In this document: positions 30,451-40,591 of the stretch, one piece after another | Layout of the letters: each line of letters opens with the position of its first letter | Position numbering within the stretch: position 1 is the stretch's first letter | Origin: Mycobacterium vicinigordonae | GTDB taxonomy: Bacteria > Actinomycetota > Actinomycetes > Mycobacteriales > Mycobacteriaceae | Direction: 5' to 3' | Assembly: GCF_013466425.1 (NCBI RefSeq) | Contig: NZ_CP059165.1 | Span: 5,332,001-5,396,000, forward strand | DNA: 64,000 bases | The notes under the pieces: model-generated | Seen by the model: only the letters and a program-made list of their open reading frames with translations | The model's database searches: none | What the model was told of the DNA's origin: nothing | Position numbers and translations under genes: made by a program

Positions 30451-32145
30451 GTGTCTGGACCGAGGCGTGATCAACCGGGCCGTACGGCCCCACCCCCGGG
30501 CCGCCGGACCCGAGACGAAGGATCCTTTCAGGAACATCCCGGGATGGCCAATTACCCGGCGGGCGACGCCGACCACCGGCGGTCCCGCCGGCCACCACCC
30601 ATGCCCAGCTCCAACAGGTACCTGCCGCCGCTGGGCCAGGAACCACCGCCCCGTCGCGACAACGCGCCCCCGCCACGCAACTTCACCAACGGGGAGCGCA
30701 TCACCGTCACCCGTGCCGCGGCGATGCGTAGCCGTGAAATGGGTTCGCGGATGTACTGGATGGTGCAGCGGGCCGCCACCGCAGACGGTGCCGACAAGTC
30801 CGGGCTCACAGCGCTGACCTGGCCGGTGATGGCGAATTTCGCCGTTGACTCCGCGATGGCAGTCGCCCTGGCCAACACGTTGTTCTTCGCGGCGGCAAGC
30901 GGGGAGAGCAAGTCCAAAGTGGCCCTGTACCTGCTGATCACTATCGCGCCGTTCGCCGTGATCGCCCCGCTGATTGGACCGGCGTTGGACAAGTTGCAGC
31001 ACGGCCGCCGCGTCGCGCTGGCTATGTCCTTCGCGCTGCGCACCGCGCTGGCCTTGGTGCTGATCATCAATTACGACGGCGCAACCGGCAGCTTCCCGTC
31101 CTGGGTGCTCTACCCCTGCGCGCTGGCCATGATGGTGTTCTCCAAATCCTTCAGCGTGCTGCGCAGCGCGGTGACGCCTCGGGTAATGCCGCCCAGCATC
31201 GACCTGGTGCGGGTCAATTCCCGGTTGACCGTGTTCGGCCTGCTCGGTGGCACCATCGCCGGCGGCGCGGTGGCGGCCGGCGTGGAGTTCGCCTGCACGC
31301 ACCTGTTCAAGCTGCCCGGGGCGTTGTTCGTCGTCGTCGGCATCACGATTGCCGGGGCGCTGTTGTCCATGCGTATCCCGAGTTGGGTCGAAGTGACCGC
31401 CGGTGAGGTCCCCGCCACCCTGAGCTATCACCGTGACACCGACACGGTGCGGCGCAGCTGGCACACCGAGTTAAAGCCTGCCAAAGACAAGCCTCGACAG
31501 CCGTTGGGCCGCAACATCATCACCTCGTTATGGGGCAACTGCACGATCAAGGTGATGGTCGGGTTCTTGTTCCTGTATCCGGCGTTCGTCGCCAAGGCGC
31601 ACGACGCCGACGGCTGGGTTCAGCTGGCCATGCTGGGAATGATCGGCGCGGCGGCCGCCGTCGGCAATTTCGCCGGCAATTTCGCCAGCGCGCGATTGAA
31701 ACTGGGCCGGCCGGCGGTGCTGGTGGTGCGATGCACGCTGGTCGTCACCGCGTTCGCATTGGCCGCCGCGGTGGCCGGGCATCTGATCATGGTCGCCGTC
31801 GCCACGCTGGTCACCTCGGGATCCAGCGCCATCGCCAAGGCATCGCTGGACGCGTCGCTGCAACACGATCTCCCCGAGGAGTCGCGCGCCTCGGGTTTTG
31901 GGCGCTCCGAATCGACCCTGCAGTTGGCATGGGTGCTGGGAGGCGCCCTGGGCGTGCTGGTCTACACGGACCTTTGGGTGGGATTCACCGCGGTCAGCGC
32001 GCTACTGATTCTGGGCCTGGCCCAGACCGTCGTCAGCTTCCAGGGCCGCTCGTTGATCCCAGGGCTCGGCGGTAACCGGCCGATCATGGTCGAGCAGGAG
32101 GGTTGGCGCCGGAGCGCTCCGTCAACTCGAGCGATGCCCCAGTGA
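30451..32145 (+). CDS. MFS-type membrane transporter (Rv0876c-like)
   Basis: A protein of up to 564 residues. A Pro/Arg-rich, probably cytoplasmic N-terminus of about 80 residues is followed by about twelve membrane segments (for example VALYLLITIAPFAVIAPLIG, ALALVLIINYDG, ALFVVVGITIAGALLSM) arranged as two MFS-like halves around a cytoplasmic linker (TDTVRRSWHTELKPAKDKPRQPLGRN). It starts at a GTG; an ATG at 30544 after AGGA is an alternative. The downstream exported protein gene starts at its stop, so the two are coupled. Substrate unknown. Confidence 0.88.
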   Translation: MSGPRRDQPGRTAPPPGRRTRDEGSFQEHPGMANYPAGDADHRRSRRPPPMPSSNRYLPPLGQEPPPRRDNAPPPRNFTNGERITVTRAAAMRSREMGSRMYWMVQRAATADGADKSGLTALTWPVMANFAVDSAMAVALANTLFFAAASGESKSKVALYLLITIAPFAVIAPLIGPALDKLQHGRRVALAMSFALRTALALVLIINYDGATGSFPSWVLYPCALAMMVFSKSFSVLRSAVTPRVMPPSIDLVRVNSRLTVFGLLGGTIAGGAVAAGVEFACTHLFKLPGALFVVVGITIAGALLSMRIPSWVEVTAGEVPATLSYHRDTDTVRRSWHTELKPAKDKPRQPLGRNIITSLWGNCTIKVMVGFLFLYPAFVAKAHDADGWVQLAMLGMIGAAAAVGNFAGNFASARLKLGRPAVLVVRCTLVVTAFALAAAVAGHLIMVAVATLVTSGSSAIAKASLDASLQHDLPEESRASGFGRSESTLQLAWVLGGALGVLVYTDLWVGFTAVSALLILGLAQTVVSFQGRSLIPGLGGNRPIMVEQEGWRRSAPSTRAMPQ

Positions 32146-32153
32146 GGGGCGCG

Positions 32154-32636
32154 GTGAAACCCCGCGTCGTCGCGCTGCTCGTGAGCGTGGTGGTGCTTGC
32201 CGCCGGGGCAGGGGTCGGAACGTGGCTGCTGCTGCGTGATCGCGGCCCGTCCTACCCGGTGATTAGCGCCTATTCGAACGGCCACCTGACCCGGGTGGGT
32301 CCCTACATGTATTGCAACGTCCTGAATCTCAATGATTGTCAGGAACCGCGGACGCAGGGCGAATTGCCGGTGAGCGAACGTTACCCGGTGCAGCTCTCGG
32401 TGCCTGAGGCGATCGGTCGCGCACCGTGGAAATTGCTTCAGACCTACGAGGATCCGACCAAGGACACCACTACCATCTTCCGGCCGAACAGCACCCTGGC
32501 CGTCACCATCCCCACCGTCGACCCGCAGCGAGGCCGGCTGACCGGGGTGGTAGTGCAACTGCTGACCAAGCTGATCTACAACGGTGAAGAACTATTTCCG
32601 CCGCACGCCGAATGGTCTGTGCGCGTTACCTTCTGA
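32154..32636 (+). CDS. Membrane-anchored exported protein (DUF2771-like)
   Basis: A 160-residue protein with an N-terminal membrane segment (VVALLVSVVVLAAGAGVGTWLLL) and an outward-facing domain of about 125 residues containing two conserved cysteines (YMYCNVLNLNDCQEPR) and a SLxVTIPTVDPQRGRLTGVVVQL strand region. No lipobox Cys is present, so it is probably an anchored protein, not a lipoprotein. The GTG at 32154 lies eight bases after the transporter stop with GAGGGG ahead of it; a TTG at 32103 is an alternative. It matches Rv0875c in position and pairs with the transporter upstream. Function unknown. Confidence 0.83.
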   Translation: MKPRVVALLVSVVVLAAGAGVGTWLLLRDRGPSYPVISAYSNGHLTRVGPYMYCNVLNLNDCQEPRTQGELPVSERYPVQLSVPEAIGRAPWKLLQTYEDPTKDTTTIFRPNSTLAVTIPTVDPQRGRLTGVVVQLLTKLIYNGEELFPPHAEWSVRVTF

Positions 32637-32865
32637 CACATCAACTTGGCAGACGCGCGATGAACCGACGGCGGTGTCGCGAAGGTGATCACTTTCACCA
32701 GTTGAGTTCACACGCGCGGCGAATGGACGGGCTGATCCGGCCCGGCATGCCGTTCGTCGCCGGGTCGTCGAGCCGGGGGCGATCGGGTCGATCTGGAGCC
32801 AAGTCGGACTATCCAGGGGTCATACAGAAATGTACCCCGCAAGGAAGGGACCGAAGTCAGGCCGG

Positions 32866-33870
32866 CTACGCGCCGTGACTGGTCGGCACCCGCTCACCCT
32901 CGACCGTCGGACCCGGTGCCGTACCCTCTCCGAAAGGCCGGCCGCCCAATGCTTCTCGGCCGTGCGGCGTCAACCAGCCGGACAACTCCGGCCCCTTGGG
33001 CACGATGCGAGTGGGGTTGATGTCGGCGTGCACTATGTAGTAGTGCTGCTTGATCTGGACGAAGTCGGTGGTGTCCCCGAAACCTGGAGTCTGGAACAGG
33101 TCTCGAGCGTAGGCCCACAACACCGGCATCTCGGATAGCTTGGCCCGATTGCACTTGAAGTGCCCGTGGTACACGGGATCGAAGCGGGCCAGCGTGGTGA
33201 ACAGCCGAACGTCGGCCTCGGTGATCGTGTCACCCACCAGGAATCGCTGGTCGGCCAGGCGGTCGCTGACCCAGTCGAGCGCCGTGAACAACCGGTCGTA
33301 GGCCGCGTCGTAGGCCTGCTGCGAACCGGCAAACCCACAGCGGTAGACACCGTTATTAATCTCGGTGTAGATCCTCTTGCTCACCTCGTCGATCTCGGCG
33401 CGCAGTTTTTCGGGATAGAGCCGGGGCGCTCCCTCGCGGTGGTAGGCGGTCCATTCGGTGGAGAGGTCGAGGGTGATCTGCGCAAAGTCGTTGGTGACCA
33501 CAGCCCCGGTGGAAATGTCGACGATCGCCGGGACGGTGATGCCCTTGGAGTAGCCGGGGAACCGCTTAAAGTAGGCATCTTGAAGCCGCGGGATCTTTAG
33601 CACCGGGTCGACACCACCGGGATCAAGGTCGAACGTCCAGCTGCGCTCGTCATGGGTCGGACCGCAAAATCCAATGGAGAGAACCGATTCCAGACCCAAT
33701 AACCGTCGCACAATGATCGTGCGGTTGGCCCACGGACAAGCGCGGGCGACCACAAGCCGGTACCTGCCGGGTTCCACCGGATACCCGTCGCGACCGTCGC
33801 CCGTGATCCGGGTGGTTATGTAGTTGGTGTCGCGGTTGAATTCGCCCGTGCCGGCCACATAAGAGGACAT
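32866..33870 (-). CDS. Xi-class glutathione S-transferase-like reductase (glutathionyl-hydroquinone reductase type)
   Basis: A 334-residue protein of the ECM4/YqjG family. The thioredoxin-like N-terminal domain has the catalytic Cys45 in ARACPWANR, and the family's conserved VTVPAIVDISTGAVVTNDFAQI segment. The C-terminal helical domain has FLVGDTITEADVRLFTTLARFDPVY and the xi-class HFKCNRAKLSEMPVLWAYARDLFQTPG. Family members reduce glutathionyl-hydroquinones. Mycobacteria make mycothiol, not glutathione, so the natural thiol partner here is probably different. I recall Rv0874c, an unrelated protein, at this spot in H37Rv. Terminal region rich in Gly/Pro. Confidence 0.92.
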   Translation of the reverse strand: MSSYVAGTGEFNRDTNYITTRITGDGRDGYPVEPGRYRLVVARACPWANRTIIVRRLLGLESVLSIGFCGPTHDERSWTFDLDPGGVDPVLKIPRLQDAYFKRFPGYSKGITVPAIVDISTGAVVTNDFAQITLDLSTEWTAYHREGAPRLYPEKLRAEIDEVSKRIYTEINNGVYRCGFAGSQQAYDAAYDRLFTALDWVSDRLADQRFLVGDTITEADVRLFTTLARFDPVYHGHFKCNRAKLSEMPVLWAYARDLFQTPGFGDTTDFVQIKQHYYIVHADINPTRIVPKGPELSGWLTPHGREALGGRPFGEGTAPGPTVEGERVPTSHGA

Positions 33871-33905
33871 GAGTACGATTGTGCTCCGATCCTCGTCGCC
33901 GACAG

Positions 33906-35852
33906 CTACAGCCGTCCCTGCGCGTGTGGTGACAGGACGCGGCGTGCCAGGTTGGTCTGGGCGGACTCAGCCGGCTCCCAGTCGGCGATCCACGGCCCAG
34001 TGCCCTCGGACTGGTCGAGGATGCCGGCTTCCAGCCAGGTGTAGCGACCGTCCAGCACATCGTTGGTCAATTGCACATCACTACTGTCGGTGTTGGTCCA
34101 CAACGCACCGAACAGTGCATCGACCCGCAAAGTTGCTTGTTGACAGAACATTTCGGCGAGCTCGTAGGCCTGCTTGCCGACCACCGGATCCGCCGCCCGC
34201 TGAGCCTCGGCCCGCACGCAAACAGCCGCCATCGCAAAAAGTTCGGCGCCGATGTCGACGATCCTGCCCAAAAATCCCTGCTTCTGCTCCAGCTTGGCCT
34301 GCCAGCGCGCCATCCCATAGAAGGTGTTGCGGGCAAGCTTGCGGCTGGCACGTTCGACGAAGCGCAGGTGCGCTGCCAGCGTGCCGAAGTCTCGGTACGC
34401 CCTGGGCCGTTGTCCTTCGCCAAACACCAGTTTGGGCAACCACTTTGCGTAGAATCCACTGGCGTCAAGCGCCGCTGCCGCCTTCTGCCGCAGGTCGGCG
34501 TCCGGCTTGGCGAGGTCGCCTGCGGCATTCAGGTGCGCGTCGACCGCCTCTCGCGCGATGAGCAGGCGCATGATCTCGCTGGCCCCCTCGAAGATGCGAT
34601 TGATCCGCAGGTCTCGCAGGGACTGTTCCACGGGTGCGGCACGTTCCCCGCGCGCGGCCAACGATTCCGCCGTCTCGTAGCCACGGCCGCCGCGGATCTG
34701 CATCAGGTCGTCGGCGATGAGGCAAGCCATTTCGCTGCACCACAGCTTGGCCAGCGCCGCCTCGATCCGAATATCGTTTCGGCCCTCGTCTGCCATCTGA
34801 CCAGTCAACTCGACCACCGCATCCAGCGCATACGTGGTCGCTGCCATGAAGGCGATCTTGCGGGCCACCGCTTCGTGTTTGCCGATCTGCTTGCCCCACT
34901 GCACCCTCTCGCTAGACCATTCGCGGGCGATCTTCAGCGACCATTTCGACGATCCCGTCACCATCGCCGGCAACGCCAACCGACCCACATTAAGCGTGGT
35001 CAGCGCGATGCGCAGACCGTCGCCCTCGCGACCGATCAGGTTCTCGGCAGGAACGCGGACGCGGTGCATCCGCGTCACGCCGTTCTCGATGCCGCGCAGG
35101 CCCATGAACTGGTTGCGTCGTTCCACGGTGATGCCCGGCGAATCAGCCTCCACGACAAAGGCACTGATGCCGCCACGATGTCCGTCGCTCTTCGGGACCC
35201 GGGCCATCACCACCAGCAGTTCGGCTACCACCCCGTTGGTGGTCCACAGCTTCACACCCTCCAACTCGTAGGCGTGCCCGTCGTCGATGGGTGTCGCCGT
35301 GGAGCCCAGCCGTGCGGGGTCGGAACCCACGTCCGGTTCTGTCAGCAGGAATGCCGAGATTGCCCCGGCGGCGCACCGCGGCAGGAACTTTCGCTTCTGC
35401 TCATCGGATCCGGCGAGCTTGAGCGGTTCGGGCACCCCGATCGACTGGTGAGCCGACAGCAGCGCACCGAGACTGGGATGAACTGTCGACGCCAACATGA
35501 GCGCCCGGTTGTAGGCGACCTGAGACATGTTCAGACCGCCGTACTCCGACCCGATCTTCATCCCAAAGCAGCCCAGTTCGGCTAGCCCCGCGATGTATTC
35601 GTCCGGGATCCGCGCGTCACGCTCGATGACGCTGCCCGAAACGGTGCCAAGGAATTCCTTCAACTTCTCCAAGAATTCCGCACTGCGTTTCTCCTCGTCG
35701 TCCGGTGGCCGGGGGAAGGGATGTATCAGCTCCAGCCCGAAGCGGCCAAGAAACAGCTCCTTGGCGAAAGACGGTTTATCCCAACCACTCTCGCGAGATT
35801 CTTCGGCAACGGCTCTCGCCTGCTCCTCGGTGACCTGCGCTTGCTCTGCCAT
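33906..35852 (-). CDS. fadE10: Acyl-CoA dehydrogenase FadE10
   Basis: A 648-residue acyl-CoA dehydrogenase of the long form (VLCAD/FadE10 group, extra C-terminal helical domain). The flavin-binding segments are ISAFLLTEPDVGSDPARLGSTAT and the ACAD C-terminal domain with QIRGGRGYETAESLAARGERAAPVEQSLRDLRINRIFEGASEIMRLLI. The catalytic base lies in this region in the family. Length is close to Rv0873 (650), which is flanked by the same neighbours. It introduces the alpha-beta double bond in fatty acyl-CoA oxidation. Its real substrate is not known; in M. tuberculosis the gene is widely expressed. Confidence 0.95.
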   Translation of the reverse strand: MAEQAQVTEEQARAVAEESRESGWDKPSFAKELFLGRFGLELIHPFPRPPDDEEKRSAEFLEKLKEFLGTVSGSVIERDARIPDEYIAGLAELGCFGMKIGSEYGGLNMSQVAYNRALMLASTVHPSLGALLSAHQSIGVPEPLKLAGSDEQKRKFLPRCAAGAISAFLLTEPDVGSDPARLGSTATPIDDGHAYELEGVKLWTTNGVVAELLVVMARVPKSDGHRGGISAFVVEADSPGITVERRNQFMGLRGIENGVTRMHRVRVPAENLIGREGDGLRIALTTLNVGRLALPAMVTGSSKWSLKIAREWSSERVQWGKQIGKHEAVARKIAFMAATTYALDAVVELTGQMADEGRNDIRIEAALAKLWCSEMACLIADDLMQIRGGRGYETAESLAARGERAAPVEQSLRDLRINRIFEGASEIMRLLIAREAVDAHLNAAGDLAKPDADLRQKAAAALDASGFYAKWLPKLVFGEGQRPRAYRDFGTLAAHLRFVERASRKLARNTFYGMARWQAKLEQKQGFLGRIVDIGAELFAMAAVCVRAEAQRAADPVVGKQAYELAEMFCQQATLRVDALFGALWTNTDSSDVQLTNDVLDGRYTWLEAGILDQSEGTGPWIADWEPAESAQTNLARRVLSPHAQGRL

Positions 35853-35929
35853 CGCCGCCTCCTCGCTGACGTTGTAGACGAGGCTTTGAGTACCCGCTTC
35901 CGGAACGGATACGCGCAGCTAACGGCCTG

Positions 35930-36352
35930 CTAAGCCTCGAACTCCCGCGCGACCGCCTTGACCACTTCGGAGATCTGCCGGGCGGTCTTGCGGTCGGGGT
36001 AGCGGCCCTTGCGCAGCTCGGGCTGCACGGTGCTCTCCAACAGGGTGATCATGTCTTCGACCATGCCGTGCAGTTCGTCCGGACTGTGCTTGTGCTCGGC
36101 CGGCGCTTCCCGCCGCGAGGCCTCACGGCGCGTCCGGGACAGGCTCGGCGGCGGATCGAGCAGTTTGAGGCTCAACGCCTGCGGCCCCCGCCGTCCAGAA
36201 GCGATGCCGAACTCGACGCGTTGACCCGCCTTGAGCCCTTCGACACCTGCGGGCAACGCCGACGAACGGACGTAGACGTCCTCGCCATCCTCCTGCGACA
36301 GGAAGCCGAACCCCTTCTCGGAGTCGTACCACTTCACTTTGCCGGTCGGCAC
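35930..36352 (-). CDS. cspB: Cold shock-like protein CspB
   Basis: A 140-residue protein. The first 65 residues are a cold-shock OB domain with the RNA-binding motifs KGFGFLSQ and DVYVRSSAL. The tail, unlike single-domain CspA, continues with a helical region [54 protein letters not shown] that is strongly conserved with Rv0871. I chose the GTG at 36352, preceded by AGGTGAG and giving the known start PTGKVKWY; the ATG at 36394 would add 14 residues. It is a nucleic acid-binding regulator, and the helical tail suggests a protein partner or dimerisation. Confidence 0.94.
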   Translation of the reverse strand: MPTGKVKWYDSEKGFGFLSQEDGEDVYVRSSALPAGVEGLKAGQRVEFGIASGRRGPQALSLKLLDPPPSLSRTRREASRREAPAEHKHSPDELHGMVEDMITLLESTVQPELRKGRYPDRKTARQISEVVKAVAREFEA

Positions 36353-36513
36353 TGCTCTCACCTGCTTGTCTGACGGAATAGGTATCCCACACAAAGACGC
36401 GCCCCGCCTGCGCAGGACGCGATGACGATCACAGATCCTACTCGGCCGCTTGGCGACCGGGCATCCCGGTTTACCCGGAACTCGGTACGCTGGCGGTACC
36501 GCTGGAGGAGACT

Positions 36514-36909
36514 ATGCGCCTTATTCTCAACGTCATCTGGTTGGTGTTCGGTGGCCTCTGGTTGGCCCTCGGATACCTGCTGGCCGCGCTCGTCTGCTTC
36601 CTGCTGATCATCACCATTCCGTTCGGCTTCGCATCGCTGCGGATTGCGTCCTATGCGTTGTGGCCGTTCGGCCGCACGATCGTGGACAAGCCGGGCACGG
36701 GATCGGGCGCCTTGATCGGCAACGTGATCTGGCTGGTGCTGTGCGGGCTGTGGCTGGCCATCGGTCATCTGACCAGCGCGCTGGCCATGGCAGCGACCAT
36801 CGTCGGCATCCCGCTGGCGTTGGCGAACCTGAAGATGATCCCAGTGTCGCTGGTTCCGCTGGGTAAAGAGATCGTCCCTGCCGACTGGCCGGCCCGAGCG
36901 CACGCATGA
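36514..36909 (+). CDS. YccF domain membrane protein
   Basis: A 131-residue membrane protein with two copies of the YccF-type unit. The first reads NVIWLVFGGLWLALGYLLAALVCFLLIITIPFGFASLRIASYALWPFG. The second reads NVIWLVLCGLWLAIGHLTSALAMAATIVGIPLALANLKMIPVSLVPLG. Each unit holds a helical hairpin, about four membrane segments in all. It is the Rv0870c counterpart. Its ATGA stop-start overlap with moaA2 makes it the first gene of the YccF - moaA2 - moaD2 unit, though the functional link to molybdopterin synthesis is unknown. AGGAG lies before the ATG. Confidence 0.92.
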   Translation: MRLILNVIWLVFGGLWLALGYLLAALVCFLLIITIPFGFASLRIASYALWPFGRTIVDKPGTGSGALIGNVIWLVLCGLWLAIGHLTSALAMAATIVGIPLALANLKMIPVSLVPLGKEIVPADWPARAHA

Positions 36910-37976
36910 CGCTGATCGCGCTGGGACTGCCCCGGATACCCACCACCAGCAAACACCGGCGGCCGCCGGGCGTCGGGCCGCTGGTGGACACGTACGGCCG
37001 TGTCGCTACCGACCTGCGTGTTTCACTCACCGACCGCTGCAATCTGCGGTGCACCTACTGCATGCCCGCGGACGGCCTGAACTGGCTGCCCGACGACCAG
37101 CTGCTGCGCAGCGACGAGCTGGCCCGCCTGATGCGCATCGCGGTGACCCGACTTGGCGTCACCAGCGTGCGATTCACCGGCGGCGAGCCGCTGCTGGCCC
37201 GCCACCTCGAGGAGGTCGTCGCGGCCGCGGACCGCCTCGTGCCCCGCCCGGAGATATCGCTGACCACCAACGGCGTCGGACTCGCACGCCGGGCGGCCCC
37301 GCTGGCAGCGGCGGGCCTGGACCGGGTCAACGTGTCGATGGACAGCATCGACCCCGCGCAGTTTGCGGCCATCACCCGCCGCGACCGCCTTGCCGACGTG
37401 CTGGCGGGACTGGCCGCCGCCGCGGAGGCTGGGCTGGCACCGGTGAAGGTGAACGCCGTTCTCGACCCCGCAACCGGTCGCGAAGACGTTGTCGAGCTGC
37501 TGCGGTACTGCCTGCGGTACGGCTACCAATTGCGGGTCATCGAGCAGATGCCACTGGACGCCGACCACCGTTGGCGCCGCAACGCCGCTCTGAGTGCTGA
37601 CGACGTGCTGGCCGCGCTGCGACCGCACTTCCGGCTGCAACCCGACCCGACGCCCCGCGGGTCGGCTCCCGCCGAACTCTGGCTGGTCGACACCGGCCCC
37701 GGCACGCCCGCCGCCAAGTTCGGCGTCATCGCCTCGGTTTCGCACGCCTTCTGCGCGGCCTGCGACCGGACCAGACTCACCGCCGACGGGCAGATCCGCA
37801 GCTGCCTGTTCTCCACCGAAGAGACCGACCTGCGCGCCCTGCTGCGCGGCGGCGCCGACGATGACGCCATCGAGGCGGCGTGGCGCGACGCGATGTGGGC
37901 CAAGCCCGCAGGGCACGGCATCAACGACCCCGGGTTTGTACAGCCCGATCGTCCGATGAGCGCTATCGGTGGCTGA
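36906..37976 (+). CDS. moaA2: Radical SAM GTP 3',8-cyclase MoaA2
   Basis: A 356-residue radical S-adenosylmethionine enzyme that makes the first intermediate in molybdopterin biosynthesis from GTP. The N-terminal cluster is C45-x3-C49-x2-C52 (DRCNLRCTYCMP). The C-terminal second 4Fe-4S cluster is in FCAACDRTRLTADGQIRSCLF. The protein ends in the Gly-Gly tail (MSAIGG) that the reaction needs. Other marks: RFTGGEPLLARHL and TTNGVGLARRA. It overlaps the YccF gene (ATGA) and is overlapped by moaD2 at its end. Rv0869c counterpart. Confidence 0.96.
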   Translation: MTLIALGLPRIPTTSKHRRPPGVGPLVDTYGRVATDLRVSLTDRCNLRCTYCMPADGLNWLPDDQLLRSDELARLMRIAVTRLGVTSVRFTGGEPLLARHLEEVVAAADRLVPRPEISLTTNGVGLARRAAPLAAAGLDRVNVSMDSIDPAQFAAITRRDRLADVLAGLAAAAEAGLAPVKVNAVLDPATGREDVVELLRYCLRYGYQLRVIEQMPLDADHRWRRNAALSADDVLAALRPHFRLQPDPTPRGSAPAELWLVDTGPGTPAAKFGVIASVSHAFCAACDRTRLTADGQIRSCLFSTEETDLRALLRGGADDDAIEAAWRDAMWAKPAGHGINDPGFVQPDRPMSAIGG

Positions 37977-38259
37977 GGCTCCCGCTGAGGCGTCTTCGAC
38001 GGGCGTCCGGTTCAAGGTGACAGTCCGGTACTTCGCGGCTGCCCGGGCGGCCGCAGGTGTCGAATCGGAATCGGTCGGGTTGCCAACCGGCACCACAGTG
38101 GCCGGCTTGGTTCAGAAACTGAAGAGTCGGGGTACCCGCCTGGCAACGGTTTTGGAACGCTGCTCTTATCTACGCGACGGAATTGCTGTTCGAGATGAGG
38201 CCGCGGTGTTATCCGCCGGCGACACTGTTGACGTACTCCCGCCCTTCGCCGGCGGCTGA
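37969..38259 (+). CDS. moaD2: Molybdopterin synthase small subunit MoaD2
   Basis: A 96-residue ubiquitin-fold sulphur carrier ending in the essential Gly-Gly (PPFAGG), whose C-terminal thiocarboxylate donates sulphur in molybdopterin synthase. The start is a GTG eight bases before the moaA2 stop (in a different frame), so the two are translationally coupled. Its large-subunit partner, moaE2, is on the other strand beyond rpfA. Sequence and length fit Rv0868c. The perfect CRP-type site begins four bases after its stop codon. Confidence 0.93.
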   Translation: MAEAPAEASSTGVRFKVTVRYFAAARAAAGVESESVGLPTGTTVAGLVQKLKSRGTRLATVLERCSYLRDGIAVRDEAAVLSAGDTVDVLPPFAGG

Positions 38260-38263
38260 AAAG

Positions 38264-38279
38264 TGTGAAATGTCTCACA
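38264..38279. promoter_or_regulatory. CRP/FNR-type binding site upstream of rpfA
   Basis: TGTGA-N6-TCACA with exact half-sites, the consensus for the mycobacterial cAMP receptor protein (Rv3676). It lies about 430 bases before the rpfA start codon, upstream of the riboswitch, so it would be near the promoter. CRP control of rpfA is reported for M. tuberculosis (established knowledge; the site here is seen directly in the sequence). Confidence 0.85.
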
Positions 38280-38476
38280 TAACGGAAAGATAACGGCCCG
38301 GCTACGCTCCGATTTCGGCCGGCATGAGCTGGGTAAACGCATACCGCTCCTGCTGTTATTCGCGCTAAGTGTGACCAAAACGCCGGTTTCAACTCGACGT
38401 GACGGGACCGCCGTAACCCGCTACCGTCTCGGGAGGTTCGTCAGCCAACCCAAGAGACGGACTCTCCCTCACCTGT

Positions 38477-39661
<1,185 letters not shown>

Positions 39662-39667
39662 CCGTCA

Positions 39668-39701
39668 GGCTCGGCCTGCGCCTTCCGGTTCAGGCCGAGC
39701 C
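39668..39701. terminator. Bidirectional hairpin between rpfA and moaE2
   Basis: GGCTCGGCCTG / CAGGCCGAGCC is an 11-base perfect inverted repeat with a 12-base loop, placed after the rpfA stop and overlapping the stop codon of convergent moaE2. It lacks a U-run, which is common for mycobacterial terminators. It can end both transcripts. Confidence 0.65.
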
Positions 39702-40115
39702 GACCCACTCTTCGGAGCCGTCGTCGAAGAACTGGTGTTTCCACACCGGTAGTCGCGCTTTGATGGTGTCCACTAATAGCGCACAGGTAGCAAACGCCGC
39801 CTGACGATGGTCGGCCGCCACCGCGGCCACCAGCGCAGCCTCCCCAATGTGCAACACCCCGACGCGGTGGCTGGCCGCCACCGCCCGAACGCCGCTGGCC
39901 TGGCCGGCCACGCCCGCAACCACCTCGGTGAAGACCTCGGGCGCCGATGGGTGCGCGGAATACTCCAGTCGCACTACCCGGCGCCCGCCGTCGTGGTCAC
40001 GGATCATGCCGACAAAGCCGACGACCGCCCCCGCGGACTGGTGACCCACCAGGGCCTCGTGCTCGGCGAGAAGGATCGGCTGTTCGGTCACTGCAGCGCG
40101 CAGGACCAGTGTCAT
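39690..40115 (-). CDS. moaE2: Molybdopterin synthase large subunit MoaE2
   Basis: A 141-residue MoaE protein. The substrate-binding pocket elements are visible: [59 protein letters not shown] and the C-terminal [17 protein letters not shown] with the family's active-site Lys. It works with MoaD2, encoded beyond rpfA on the other strand. It overlaps the mog gene by four bases at its start. Rv0866 counterpart, same length. Confidence 0.95.
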   Translation of the reverse strand: MTLVLRAAVTEQPILLAEHEALVGHQSAGAVVGFVGMIRDHDGGRRVVRLEYSAHPSAPEVFTEVVAGVAGQASGVRAVAASHRVGVLHIGEAALVAAVAADHRQAAFATCALLVDTIKARLPVWKHQFFDDGSEEWVGSA

Positions 40116-40591
40116 CGCCGGTGGTCTTCGCCGGCGAGTTGCGACAGCGCGTGGTCGAGCACACCGGCCAGCACCCCGAGGCCATCCCGCACCCCACCGG
40201 GTGAGCCCGGCAGGTTAACCACCAGCGTGTTGCCGGCCACCCCGCAGACCCCGCGCGACAGCACCGACGTCGGCACCTTCGGCAACCCGGACTGCCTGAT
40301 TGCGTCGGCCAATCCCGGGATGACGTAATCCAACACCGCAACGGTTTGCTCGGGTGTGCTGTCGGTGGGCGAGATGCCGGTGCCCCCCGAGGTAATGACG
40401 AGGTCGACGTCGTCGTCGAGAGCGTCGTGCAGGGCATCGCCGACCGGGTTTCCGTCGGCGACCACGCGCGCCTCAACTGGTGAAAATCCTTGTTCTTCAA
40501 GCCATTCAGTGATGATGGGACCGCATTCGTCGGTATAGGCACCAGAAGCAGCCCGGGTGGACGCGATCACCACTCGTGCGGATCGGCTCAT
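40112..40591 (-). CDS. mog: Molybdopterin adenylyltransferase Mog
   Basis: A 159-residue MogA/MoaB-type protein that adenylylates molybdopterin before molybdenum insertion. Motifs: [29 protein letters not shown] (substrate loop) and [26 protein letters not shown]. The ATG at 40591 overlaps the stop of moaC2 by one base (TGATG) and gives the family length; longer in-frame starts run into moaC2. It overlaps moaE2 at its end (four bases). Rv0865 counterpart. Confidence 0.94.
   Translation of the reverse strand: MSRSARVVIASTRAASGAYTDECGPIITEWLEEQGFSPVEARVVADGNPVGDALHDALDDDVDLVITSGGTGISPTDSTPEQTVAVLDYVIPGLADAIRQSGLPKVPTSVLSRGVCGVAGNTLVVNLPGSPGGVRDGLGVLAGVLDHALSQLAGEDHRR

Noticed and set aside
32684..32699. 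GGTGA-N6-TCACC, CRP-like core
   Set aside because: It has the GTGA-N6-TCAC core, but outer bases differ from the consensus and it lies between two genes that converge, where no promoter is expected.
32612..32878. Small open frame after the DUF2771-like gene
   Set aside because: Arg/Ser-rich, no ribosome site, overlaps the end of the GST-like gene; looks like chance.
34071..35585. Long open frame opposite fadE10 (504 codons)
   Set aside because: It is the mirror of a well-conserved fadE10 frame in GC-rich DNA. It has no domain, no ribosome site and unnatural His/Gln composition.
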